From positions 992,696 to 1,056,695 of the forward strand of contig JAYKAV010002386.1 in NCBI GenBank assembly GCA_035582835.1: DNA of 64,000 bases. Direction: 5' to 3'. This document shows, one piece after another, positions 42,176 to 53,840 of the stretch (positions are counted from its first letter, which is position 1; every line of letters begins with the position of its first letter). Below the pieces are notes generated by a model, which had not been told where the DNA came from, searched no databases, and saw only the letters and a program-made list of their open reading frames with translations. This DNA is from Phoebastria nigripes (Eukaryota > Chordata > Aves > Procellariiformes > Diomedeidae). The position numbers were made by a program, and so were the translations under genes.

Positions 42176-43834
42176 ATTTTTAACAACTTATTTCATGAGC
42201 AACAAAGTTTGCCAATACGCTGACAACATTAATGTGCATAAATCACTAACCTTTTTTCTTGTTTCAACAGAAGAGTCTAAATAGTTGTTAAGATTGCAAA
42301 TTAGTTCAGCTCTGCTTAAAGGATTAATTTTTTAGATCTTTTGTAAATCAGAGAATTTGAAAGAAAAAAAAAAAAAGACATATATAATGTTTTCCCGGAG
42401 GGTCTGAAGTAACTCCCCAGCAATGCTGCTTTCAACTCCAAGTTCTGCTAACCAAGCGGCAAAGGAAAAGCTCTCTACACCAACTTATTCATGTCAGACA
42501 CGACCTTGGAAAATGTTTTGTAACATTTCAGAACACAAAGAATATATAATTCAGTAATTAGCAAGCATGCAGAAAGATTATATTCATGTTTTATATGTAT
42601 TGGTGGGTAGAACAAACAAAGGAGGGACAGCAAGCAGGAGTATTGAAACCATAGCAGGCTGGACAGTCAGTTTGATGAGAGTAGTTAAGAAGATTAATGT
42701 ATACTCTAAACTGAACTCCCCCAGTCGGCCAGTGCTCAATAATTTAAAAGACAATGCCAGAGCCTTCATTTCAAGGTGACAGAAAATTCTGATGATGGAA
42801 GAGGTAGCTGAAAACTTACTTTTAATTAAAAAGCAAACAGGCTGAAGCTCCCATATGCCTAACAGGAAGTAATACCATTTAGGAAACAGTGGGGAGGGAT
42901 TATTATTTAGATAGTTCATTTTATTAAATAAAAGAACTCAAAGAGAACCAGTAACAACTTTTCCGCCCTAGTATCCTTAATAATATAAGATTATTACTCA
43001 TCGACTTAATGAGAAAAAGTTTGAGGCTAAAGAGAAAGCAATTAAACTGACAGATTTATTGCTACCAAGAACAGATACCCACAAAATGCAGAGCTAGGAT
43101 GCATTAAATGACCAGAATAATTCATGAACATTCCAAGTAAGATGAATAAATGGATGACAAAGTTCGTATCTTTTACGCGATACAAATAGGTAGACAGGTG
43201 ACAAGCAAATTGATAGGTGCATGTTCAGATGGACACAGAGGTGACATATTCATAACACTCATTAAAAAAAAGATCAAAATTATTATACTAACAGTTTATG
43301 ACATGTGAGAGCTCAGAAATCGGGCAAAAGAGGCCAGATTACAACTCAGTTTCTATGGAAGCTGGAGGTTTCCAGTTAGCTCCACTCTCTTGCTACAAAC
43401 ACTTTTAACCTGCTGAAGTTTAGTTACGGAACTATTTTAGTGTTAAAAATTTATGAGTTGTGGGCAAGAGTTTTTTTTTCTAGGGATCGTTGAGCTCTGT
43501 AGCCTCAGGCATGCATCATCTGCCACAGCACATGCCAGTGGGGAGCAGCAGTTCATCATGGTCACCTGTGACATTTTGCTGACTGCTCCATCTTTTTCCC
43601 AATGCTAAACTCAATGATCTTAAATTTCAGCATCAAAGGGCTAATAGGAAGTTAGTACATTGCATCTTCTCCTCTGCACTTGGAAAGACCACATTTGGCA
43701 GATACTGTTCAATGAGGGGGATAAAAGAGGATGCTAGTGGAAAGCAACACTTGGCCCTGAATCTATTAGCCAGGACAGGCTCAGACGTTATCAGCCCTAA
43801 CTCAATGCTGTATCTCAGTGCACCATCATTTTCA

Positions 43835-43915
43835 ATCTTGCTGAAGTCAATGAGACTACTCATGAGCTTTTACACTTCAGCCTATGATTAAGTACTTCAC
43901 TAAATAAGGTCATTA
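43835..43915 (+). repeat. Old 'GAAGTCAATG' repeat fragment
   Basis: 'ctgaagtcaatgagactact' then 'catgagctttta' and 'gattaagtacttcactaaat' follow, with decay, the common reptile/bird repeat 'ctgaagtcaatggggctact', 'catgtgcttaaagtt', 'cttaagtgctttgctgaat'. The family name is not known to me. Confidence 0.55.
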
Positions 43916-46887
43916 AATTTAAATTGTAGATGCTTGCTAGGTACTCCTGAAGGTTGTTCTCTCACCTGCAACATATTCCCTTCAGGCTCATGGCTGGCAA
44001 AACAAGTGGCAAAATAACATCCCAATCTGCATGTCAGCAGTCCTCCCACTAAACTTAAGACATGGAAAATTGATTGATTCAGGAGGGAGCTGTGTTTACC
44101 CTACTGCTGATGTAGGGAAGAACAGTAGCATGTTATGGCTCTCAGAAAAGGATGAGATACACAGAAAAGGAAAGGTGTATGAACCTGGCATACCGCAGTG
44201 TCTTGCAGAGATATCTCAGTTTGTTTGAGTAGCAGAAGCCATACAACTGTGTCAATGCAGCATTTTGCCACTGTGTATTTTTGCCACTTCTCAGTAGGAC
44301 TAATCAGCCCAACACAGTACTTTGCTAGTGCAGTTAACTAGCTCAGGTACACATGCATGTGTTGGCCCCCATAGAGACATATCCTAAAGGATTAACACAG
44401 CACTTCCAGAAGCTATCAACCTATTTTCACTTCTCTCTCCATTCAGCGTGTACACCTCAAAGCAGTCCTCTACCCTGCTTCCTACTCCCAAACAGGCTAT
44501 CAATCATGCTGAAGTGTATGCTAAAGCCATAATGTGGATAACAGACCATTAAAAGCTCAAATGAGACTGCTAAACACATTTCATTAATCATAGCACAATC
44601 TAGTCTTGAACCAGGAGCTACAGCTTTGGCAGGCTGGTAATGGAAGGCTTCTTTCTACCCATTCCTAGTGACTCGGAAAGGAAGAACGGCTCCTGAGCTA
44701 GTTACCTTAAACCTTTCACCCTTCCTCCTCTTTCTGAGGTGCATGTGGCCTGTGAGGCTGGGGAAAGAGAGTGAGAAGAGGATAAAGAATAAAAATAAGA
44801 GACCTGCTAAGAAGAAAAAGTGTGAATGCTGTTCAGAGAGCCTGGATTCTCAAAGGAGCCAGAACACCTGCAACTCACACCGATTTTAATAAGAGCGCTT
44901 CTGAAAAACTCGTCAAACTGCCTCCCTCTGCCTGGCAAGGGGTCTTTATTCAGGGATTTGAAGGATATCAGAAAAAGGACTCTTCTTCCTAGGGGCCCAG
45001 ACCCAGTGCTGATTCTACCAGTATAAAAGCATAGCAGGTAAAAGCTGAAGGAAACATTGTGAAAAAGAGATGCCCCCTTTGCACCACTTCTTATTGTTAC
45101 ATCTCTGGCTTTTCTCAGTAGCTTCCCAAGCCCTTTCCAGGGAAAGTCAGCAGGTTACTCATTTCCTGCTAGGCAACTGGCAGGTTAACAAGAGTTACCT
45201 GCCAAGCACATGTGGCTGTTTAACCCCCCCTGATGCCACATGCCTCTGCATACTAGCTTAAAGCGGGGGGGGCATACTTTTCTTTTTTCTCAGGGAGCAG
45301 GTTGGAGAAGGTGGTTTCAGCTGAGATAAGTTGCTTCCTTGAACAGCAGAGATAGAAGACACTATCAATAAAAGACCTTACTTTAATAATTAATTGGAAG
45401 AGTGAACGTGCCTCAACTAAAGGGACCTATCAGCACTGGGTTCAACTTTAATCCTAGTGGAGGATTTGAATCAACAAACTTCTTGCAAGGAGGCAAGGTT
45501 TCCTACCTTAGCTTCACCTCATTGTGGTCATGCTAAACTCCCCAGTACAGACTTACAAAAGACTCTTCCAAAAGAGTAAAGATATCAGTTGCTGATATCA
45601 TTGGATGGATTTTACTATGCAATGTTAAAAAAAAGGAAAGAAGCATTGAATGAGGAACAAGAGCTTTCAAAAACACAGTAGCAGAGGCTTGATTATGCCA
45701 GACATCAGTTACTCTATTTTTGAGCTGATTCTGTTCACAGAGGTACGTATTTGATGTGTTATCACATAATTCCCATATACTAAAATCACATAGCTCCTAT
45801 TCCAATGAGGTGTGTCCCAGGTAGGATTCTGGAGCACTATCAATTAAAAGGCAAAAATAATTCCATATTTTAATAATCCCCTGATTCCTGTTATTTGTTG
45901 GGGAAAGAGTGGTATTATAACCACGCTATCGCTTTTGTTGTTTAATGCTGCCTCTTAGATCTTTTAAGATGTGCAGTACCTACTGCTCTTACTTGTGCCT
46001 TGCTAAATGGAGTTGGGTTTAGAGGATCAATACGTCCCTGCAGTATCTGCCAAAGAACTTTGACCCTACTGTGAAATTTCTTGAACACACTGCGCTTTAT
46101 GGCAGGGACTGGAAATACTCCTAAGAATTCGGAAAATGAAATTCCTGTAAATTAATTATGTTTCTACAGTCCAATATCTTCCTTCCTCTGTGGGGCTAGG
46201 CAGCAGGAGCCCCACCATACCTTGGGGGTGTTTATTAGTATTGCATATTCTAGAAGTATCTAGTAATGGGAAAAACTTGCTTTTCTTCTGCTTTTTTTAA
46301 AGAGCAAGCTTTTTGCTCTTGACTGCTATGAGAAGCAAGGAAGTGTAACATTAATGAGCCAGACAACAAACAACTATATACTTTCTTTCTTTTTAACATC
46401 ATGATTTTTAAGTAGGTCTCCTGATCTTTGAGGGTTTTACCATGGTAGGCTATCCCCATTAAGGCAGGTCTCAGGAACTAACCTCTCAAGGTCAGTATTT
46501 CAGGTCCATATATTCCTTCTCACATGGGATTTCTTCTCCTGTGTGCAGAAGGCTATGATGATACCTTTACNTTCTCTGGCACAGCTATATGTATCTTTTC
46601 CAATGCCAGGGTTTTGCAACAGAAGTGATATTTCCTTGGTAGCCATCAAACGCTCATGCAGCCAGCCAGGATACAAGAGAGATAAAGAGATACTGGTCCC
46701 ATACTGATAGCTAGCTGGCAGAGCTTTTTATACCTGTGTTGTGCATTAACACCGGTGGGCAGATAAGCACCACACAGTCACTCTTCACTCCCCCTTCCCC
46801 GCAGTGAGATGGGGGGAGGAAGAAAGGAAGAATAAAAGCAAGAAAACTTGGGGGTGAAAATAAAACAAGCAAACAAACAAATAATTG

Positions 46888-46893
46888 TTTAAT
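46888..46893 (-). promoter_or_regulatory. Polyadenylation-signal-like ATTAAA in the solo LTR
   Basis: ATTAAA on the minus strand at the place expected for the LTR's R region, followed by T-rich and GT-containing sequence. Because the LTR is in sense with LARGE1, the signal lies on the LARGE1 pre-mRNA. Usage is not shown. Confidence 0.45.
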
Positions 46894-47047
46894 AAGTGAA
46901 GTGTAAGTGGAAGAAGAGGGAAGGGAAGAAAACAAAACAAAAAAAGTGATGCAAAGCCAATCACTCACCACCTCCGGTGGGTAGACCAATGCCCAGTCAG
47001 TTCCTGAGCAAAAGATGGCTAACCCCCTCGAGCCCCCTCTTTTCCCT

Positions 47048-47067
47048 TTTATTGTTGAGCATGACGT
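47048..47067 (-). promoter_or_regulatory. Core promoter remnant of the solo LTR
   Basis: On the minus strand an 'acgtca' half-site (47067-47062) is followed 8 bases later by 'aataaaag' (47053 downward), where intact family members have a TATA box. The TATA box appears eroded. Activity is unknown. Confidence 0.45.
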
Positions 47068-47340
47068 TATGTGGTATGGAATATCTCTTTGGTTAGTTCA
47101 GGTCATCTGCCTGGTTGTGTCCCCTCCTAGCCTACTGCGCACCGCACAGTCTATTCACTGAGGGCGGGGAGAGCAAGAAACAGAAGGCCTTGATGCTGTG
47201 CAAACACTGTTCAGCAAAAGCTAGAACATTACTGTGCTATCAGTACTGCTTTGGTGAAAAATCTAAAGCACAGCACCATATGAAGTGCTATGAAAAAAAT
47301 TAACTCTATTCTAGCCAGGCCCAGTACAACCTGATGTGTT

Positions 47341-47357
47341 AAAAAAAAAAGAAAAAA
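47341..47357. repeat. A-rich tract next to the LTR insertion
   Basis: Ten A, one G and seven more A, starting eight bases beyond the target-site duplication. It is outside the LTR and belongs to the original locus. Confidence 0.75.
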
Positions 47358-49762
47358 ACCACACACAAACCAAAATCACTCAACTACTGTGAACAAAACG
47401 AGTGACTAACCTGCTTGCTACTAGAATGTTGTTTCTGTCAATTGGGTAATTTAACCAATTCCTCTTACCTTCTGTCTAATAAGAGGGAAAATATCAAATG
47501 CTACAAGAGGGTAAGACAACTGTCTGTAAATACCATTTTTGTTTTCCCTGTTAAAAGTACTTGCATGCTGTAAGGATTTGCCCAAACTCCAGCTACCAGT
47601 GTCACTGTACCAATGCAAAGCACTGCACTAGGCAAAGCTAGACTAGCATTGTGTGAAAAAACTCTTTGGTTTCAAGCAAAGGCAAGTTGCAGTTCACTTT
47701 ATTTAGACTACAGACAGTATTGATGGCCAGACTTTAAGTAACTTCCCAGTGTGAGCAAGGTGAAATACTTGCATATGCAGAGCAGATTAAATAAGGTTGG
47801 TATACAAAGGGGTCCAAGTCACGCTATACACTTTAGATGGGAGAGTACCCGAAGGAAAAACTGGTGAGAGCATTGGAGCTACCCTCTCTTAGACGTTCTG
47901 TTTTTCTTTGGGTTTCGCTGCAGTATGGCCTCTTCAGGAGACCTGCCAGTGTTACATGGATGCAACATCTCCCTGCTAGCAGCTGCCCATCTTTGGAGCT
48001 ATGTCACCTTTCTCCTTCTGCAGGTTCTACTGGAGGGAAGGAGAGATTCCTGCCCCATTCAGCCATCACAACCTACTGCACGTGGGTTTCTTTGCTATGG
48101 TCTTTTGCCAGACATTTCACAGACCCTCATGTAAATGAGACTCAGGCTTTGGTGAGGGAGTGAAAATGTTAAGGGAGGTTGGGAAAATGTAGGAAAAATC
48201 TCACCACTATAAGACTGCATGAGTCAGATAAGGTGTATCAATAATTAAACATTAAAAAGAAAGAAGCAGAACGAGTGTGGATTAGAGGTGCCTCCCAAAT
48301 ATGGGCTGGAACTAATGAGGCTTTTCTTTTTACCATCAGAGAAAGTTTATTACATGTACTTCAAAGGCAGTTGACTTAGTGAGCAGTGGAGGTGGGTCAG
48401 AGACACATCCTTTCCAGTGACGCTCAGCATAAAAGCAGAAGCATTCATAATGGAATGGCTGAACTGGCTATGAAAATAATAACCCATGACTTGGGAAAAT
48501 TTTAAGGAGAGGATTAAACCTTGAAATAAAAAGAGAGGGAAGGGAGGAATGGCATATAAAATAAAAACAGAATCCTGCAGTTATTTCACAACTACAAAAA
48601 GTGCATGCTGATGCCATACATGCTTCTCATTTGGAGCTCTGGCCAGGCCCATAAATCCTGACCTGTGATACACCGGGCTGCTAAAATTCCTCTACTCCCT
48701 TCAGCTGAGGCTGCCCAATTGAATGTTAACAGTACTGAAAGTGGGGTAAAAAGCACCCTGTTTACCAGTGTAGGTGTCATTAAATTAAGAGCTATTGCAC
48801 ACACCACCAGACCAGAAATGTTACAGAGAGACCTAGAGGTATAACAGTGAGGGTGGGGAAATAGGGGGGGGAAAAAAAATCCTAGAAAAAGCACAAGTTA
48901 ATAAGCTTGAGGAATAGAAACCAAACCAGAGAGAAACAGTGAATGAGGTGGAAACTGGTGAAAAGCAGTATATTAAAAAATAAAGAGGGAGAGCTATGAT
49001 CTGTTGTGCTTTTCAGAGGAACTGAGAGACAGGAACTGCGTGGTTCTCGTCTCACTTGTGAGGCTCCCTGGCACTGAGCCCCTGCTTGAGTTAGATCTTC
49101 CTTCCCCTAATGCTGAGTCTTGCTTGAACTTTAAGTGATGTGGAGAGAAAAAGCTCTGGTCAGTGCTGACAGTAGACAGGCACAGCAGAGCACCTATACA
49201 GTACTGGATATCTAAAACGTCCTCGTAACAGCGCCGTACAGCCAGACAAATCTAGCTGTTTCTCTTGCCACCCTGTAGCTAGATCTTGTGAGTCACAAGG
49301 AACCACATCAGTTTGGCAAGTAATTATCAACAGCAGTTGATACTGCAATGGCATTTCAGGAACAGGGCTGTGTCACTATAACATGGGCTATAGTGTATGG
49401 AGTAAATAAAGGAGACCCTTAAACTAGAGCTCAGGCATAAGCAGACAAATTCCACGCTATTCGGAGCTAAATGAAAGCTATCACATCTTCTCTTTCATGA
49501 TCACCAAATTTATCTACATTTCACAGTTTCCAAAAGTTTGGTTCCTTAATTTTTTCTTGAATTTTAACAGAGTTTCATGGGTTTTTATTTTTCAGAAAAA
49601 AACTTATCTGGATCAACTGTTTTCCTGGTTTTATGTTGAGCATAGATGGTAAGATTACTTCTGGGAGACCTCTGCTGCTCACTGAAGTCTGCTGTCTCAG
49701 GAAAAAAAACCCACGGTACATCTCACGTATGTACTGTTTTCTAATTAAAAGCTGGATTCTCA

Positions 49763-49849
49763 TCTCATTTTCACCAATATAAATCCAAGGATAACTTAAA
49801 TGAAAGTAATGGAGTTAGTTACTCTGGATTCAGTCTATGGTAAATGAGA
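49763..49849. repeat. Palindromic old repeat, copy 3
   Basis: 'tctcattttcaccaatataa' 'atccaaggataact' on the left is complementary, with small gaps, to 'agttactctggattcagtct' 'atggtaaatgaga' on the right. The centre holds 'aaatgaaagtaatgg'. This matches the sauropsid repeat with 'tacaccagtgtaaatccaga', 'gtaactccattgaagtcaat' and its mirror half. Confidence 0.7.
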
Positions 49850-51302
49850 CAAGGATCTTGGCCTAATCTCATAAATGTCTCCCTTAAGATCTCCATCAGT
49901 AACACTGAAGTGAAAAATGCACCACATTCTTGCAAGATCCCCTGGTGGGGAAAAATGGCATTTTTTTAGTACATAAATTCTACACAATTACATTAAAACT
50001 TTTGGTGAGATCTCAGAGGAAATGGTTACAATGTCCTGCTATCTCAATATACTTCCTCACCAACAGCACTAGAAATACATAAAGAAACTCTGCAACAACC
50101 CTAACATAAAATTAAATAACTAGTTTCAGTTTGTGTATATTCTACGTNTATAAGGGGAAAGTGTGATTCACCCACACCTGTTTTCCCTCATAAGTATCAT
50201 TAGTACTAATTACTTGCAACTTCACTCATGGCAATCACTGGATGATATTCAATTGCTTTCAATATATTGCTGAGAGATCCGAATTCCACTTGCAAGGCAG
50301 GAAATGGGCATCGGCAATTGGTAAAGGTGCTTCAAGCTTTTGGGCTAATAATACAATTGTGATTGTACTTTATCTGATTCATCTGAAGAGTTTGCCTCTT
50401 CTTTGCCCGTTGACAGTGGACCCACTATGAACAAGGCATCAGAGCTACAAAGCTCCTAGGAACAAGCTCATGTTTTGCCTGACAGCTAGGCCAGACAGAG
50501 GCAGTCTTTGGAGAGCAGAACAAAAAGTACTAGCTATTCTGGATGTCTTAAGAAGCATATCCTCAATGCATTTTTGCAGAGGTGGACATGTAAGCATGAC
50601 TTCTTTTTTTTCCCCCAAAGCTCTCAGCCTTAAATCACAGCTCTCCTGTCTCTGCTTTGAACTCTAGTTGCAACTTCCTTCAAAGTTTATCATTGCTTTT
50701 TCAAGCACTGGTCACAAGGGGACGAAAATAATGAAAGGTGCTCTCCAGGTCTCAACACACATTCCAGAGATTTCTAACCCAATCTTTAATTCTTAATTTT
50801 GACAACCTGGAGACCTTACATATTGTTAGAGAAATGATTAAACATCTTCCTGTTCTACCAAGGGATAAATTAAGACTAATCATAGCTTGGGATCACTAAA
50901 ATCAAATTTCTTCTACTTTAGATTCTGCCTTCCAAACTTCATCCCAAGAAATCAGCATTCCCATCTGCCTTCAACATGAAAGTCAGAGCTACATAGCAAG
51001 GTACTCTAGAGCAATGTATTTCAACGAAGTTAGTCCAAGACTCACTCCAGCAATGGCTCTATGTTCATTAGTATACAGGATCTGTTCATAACTGAGTCAC
51101 CCAGCAGAGCAAATCTGACACATAATCAAATGTGGGCACAGAATGACATTTCTATTACATTAGCCAGAACACATGATTTGGAGTTTATGCTGACTTTAGC
51201 TCACTATGGAAAGACAGATGGTATCTGATCCAGGGTGAGGTTTCTCAGAGTAGTTAATCCATTAATATTTTAGAACATAAATGAATCAGTGAATTTATAC
51301 CA

Positions 51303-51319
51303 CTAGCACTTAGTGCTAG
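51303..51319. repeat. Perfect 8-bp inverted repeat
   Basis: CTAGCACT, one T, AGTGCTAG: a perfect short palindrome with one central base. An ambiguous N lies two bases further on. No function assigned. Confidence 0.7.
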
Positions 51320-53544
51320 GNGTCTATGACATTTTGATCCAGTACCAGAATCTCTAGTTTTTTATTTATTCTATCACTAAACAATGGCCTTCATCAGTAA
51401 GTCTCTACACCTCATAGTTTTGTGCCTTTTAGGGAAAGGTTAAGTACAGACCTGGATATCTGGTGAAATGTGCCTCGTCAGTTCAGAGAGAGTGTGTTCC
51501 AGCAAGGAACTGCAGATGGACCTCAGGTGTAGGCTGCTAATGTTTTCAATGCTCTATAGAAAACACATGGTGATAGGAAGATAGGAAAAGGGTTGTAAAC
51601 CATAAGAAAGGTGAAAAACAAGGCAGCTCAAATATTGGTGTCACATCTGCAGTGACAAAACAGCCCTGAAGCGCATGAAGAACTATCGTCACTGAAACAC
51701 ACTGATATTCAAGTGTAGTGTTTGCTGCCCACGCTTAAATGGTACTGACTGTAGTGGCTAGGTCAGGTTAATGCTGATTATATGTTCTGTATTGCCAATA
51801 TACTGAGATTCCCAGGGGAATACAGTGGGTTAGGATAGGGCTGGCAAAGAGCGTATTGCAACCTGCAGCTCTTCTTTACCTTTGCTTCATTTTAAAAGGA
51901 AATCTCCACAAATTCTCTCTCTGCACAGGTACATATTCCAGATCTAGATCCATCCCCGACATGCTCCCCTGGACTGCAATCTTGCTTCTTTTTCTGAGCT
52001 CGCCTCATAACAGCAATCTCAGTCAAGTAAGACAGGAAAAAAAAAAAAATCAGTCATGAAACTGAAGGAAGGATTATTTGTTGATATAGAGGGCTCCATT
52101 AAAAATGAAGCTCATATAAGGGGAAACAGCTGCCTTAGCATTAGTACTGGGTAAGGTAGAAGCAATTTTAAAAAGCTTAGGGTATGTCTATTATTTGGTT
52201 TGATATTATTGCCCTTTAAGAACCCACACATGCATATGTCCTGCTCAACAGTGAGTTTTCTAATTATTAAACAAGTGGAAAAGATGGCAGCTTTGAGCAT
52301 CTGTGCATAGTCCAGATCTCAAGAAAATTAAGATCTTCTAATCCAGCCATAAAATCCAACTACGAACCACAGAGTTTACAGCAAGACTGGCAAAAAGAAG
52401 AGGCCATGGCAGCCTGTTCTGCATTAGAGGCAGAAGAACTGTTCAGAGAATGCATTTGTACTGAATGTAGCTAGTTAGTAAGATTAATGAGTAGAAATCA
52501 CATTGCATGGTGGTCAGTCTTCAGTAATTTAATTGAAACAGGAATTAATTTCAAGGTGATATAAAAGTCCCTCTGAAGTTTGGCTACAATTTTTTTTCAT
52601 AGAGTAGAAGTCAACATGTCATCAGGAGGTAAAGGAAAAGGAGAAGCAAGTATTAACAGCATTTAACTTTAACCTTTGACCTGTTCATTTGAAACTTCTT
52701 GACTAAAGAAAGGAGTTGAAGAAGAGCAAGAAGGGAATTGTGTCCAACAAGTCTTGATAAGATTAGATGGAACAGGTCTCATCTGGAAACTTCAAGATCA
52801 TGGAGGGGATTTCCAATACCATAAAAATGAAGGATAAGGAGCACCCTAGGATGTCATGTCTCTGAACAGGTTAGAGGGAGGCATTCAGAAAGCAGGAATG
52901 AAATCCTGTTTCCCACTATCATCACTCCCAGGTACAGCTGAGAAACCCAGAATGGAGCCTGGAGAATTGAGGGTCAAATAAGAGGAAGTAATAGCAGACT
53001 TGTCTAGGCTCGCAGAGCGGTAAGTAACCATAAAGCATGTCTGAACTTCATGCCGTTCCCTGCTGCCTGCTTGACCTTGGCAAGGGGAACTCCTGCAAGA
53101 TCCTAGCTGGAAGCTTTTGTGTTCTTTAAAACATACGTATCAGGAATGAAAAGTTTTTTCATCATTGATGCAACTGATTACAGGAAACTGATAGACTTGT
53201 GCCTCCCCATAAAAATACTGATCAATAACAATCTCCACAGCTATCTGGCTATACTTGTCTATCCTCTTTCCAAATAAGTTGTGTGGCTTGTCATAAAATT
53301 ATGAACCTGTAACAGCGTACTCTGTACTACAATGGTTTGCTAAGACAGAGTAAATGGTCTGCGACTGGTCTGTAACTTCAATTTGAAGTTTGATAGTAAA
53401 GGTGCACAGTAATCTATCAGAAGTTAGGAGAGCTGATATGCTCCACTGGTCCACTGCTCTAGGAGAGCCAAGTAACGAGTAGATGGAAGGAAAAGCTCTA
53501 TTACCATTCTTTACGAACCCAAGAGACTTTGCAGAGCACAGCTG

Positions 53545-53840
53545 TTAAAGATATCATACAGGGAGAGGGAAAGTCCTCAATATAGACAGATCTCAAACAG
53601 TTTAGGGCTTGCCAGGTCACAACCAACACCCTGAGGCTCACAGGCTATCAGTATGCAGCTGGAACCGGCTCTCAGCATGAAGCATTGCTTTCTAAGAGGG
53701 CTGCCTCATTCGGCAGTTCTCACTTCAGCCTCTGAAGAGTCTCAAGGAGCAGCCCCATGCAGAGAACATTAAAGTAGTCCTGTCTTTTGATAACTACAAC
53801 TATCATGACAAGTTGTTTTTATACTAACTCCCTGGTACAA
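53545..53840 (-). mobile_element. L2-like LINE relic, C-terminal ORF2 part
   Basis: The minus strand reads, with stops, DYFNVLCMGLLLETLQRLK and later SLRVLVVTWQALNCLRSVYI. These match the non-LTR retrotransposon patterns DYCNALYxGLPxxxxRRLQ and FKVLVLTFKALNGLGPxYL, in the right order and spacing for the region after the reverse transcriptase. It is clearly broken and ancient. It lies in sense with LARGE1. L2 or a related clade is inferred from remembered sequences. Confidence 0.65.

Larger units (their letters stand above)
46737..47328 (-). mobile_element. Solo LTR of an avian ERVL-type endogenous retrovirus, 5-bp TSD
   Basis: The 592-bp element starts TG and ends CA on the minus strand and is flanked by perfect direct copies of ACCTG (46732-46736 and 47329-47333). 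Minus-strand landmarks match the widespread avian LTR family: 'atagagttaatttttttc' near the 5' end, 'ggaggggacacaaccaggca', 'gatattccataccacataac', 'gtcatgctca', 'ggaggtggtgag', 'cattaaac'-like R/U5 sequence, 'ccccatctcact' and 'gtggtgcttat' near the 3' end. No internal viral sequence or second LTR is seen, so it is a solo LTR left by recombination between two LTRs. The 5-bp duplication suits ERVL-type elements. It is in the same orientation as LARGE1. Family naming is from memory; the borders are read directly. Confidence 0.92.

Noticed and set aside
46737..47328. Full endogenous retrovirus with genes
   Set aside because: Only one LTR between the two ACCTG copies; no gag, pol or env sequence is present.
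47837..48163. 108-residue plus-strand open frame with an overlapping second frame
   Set aside because: No recognised protein family; pyrimidine-rich intronic sequence.
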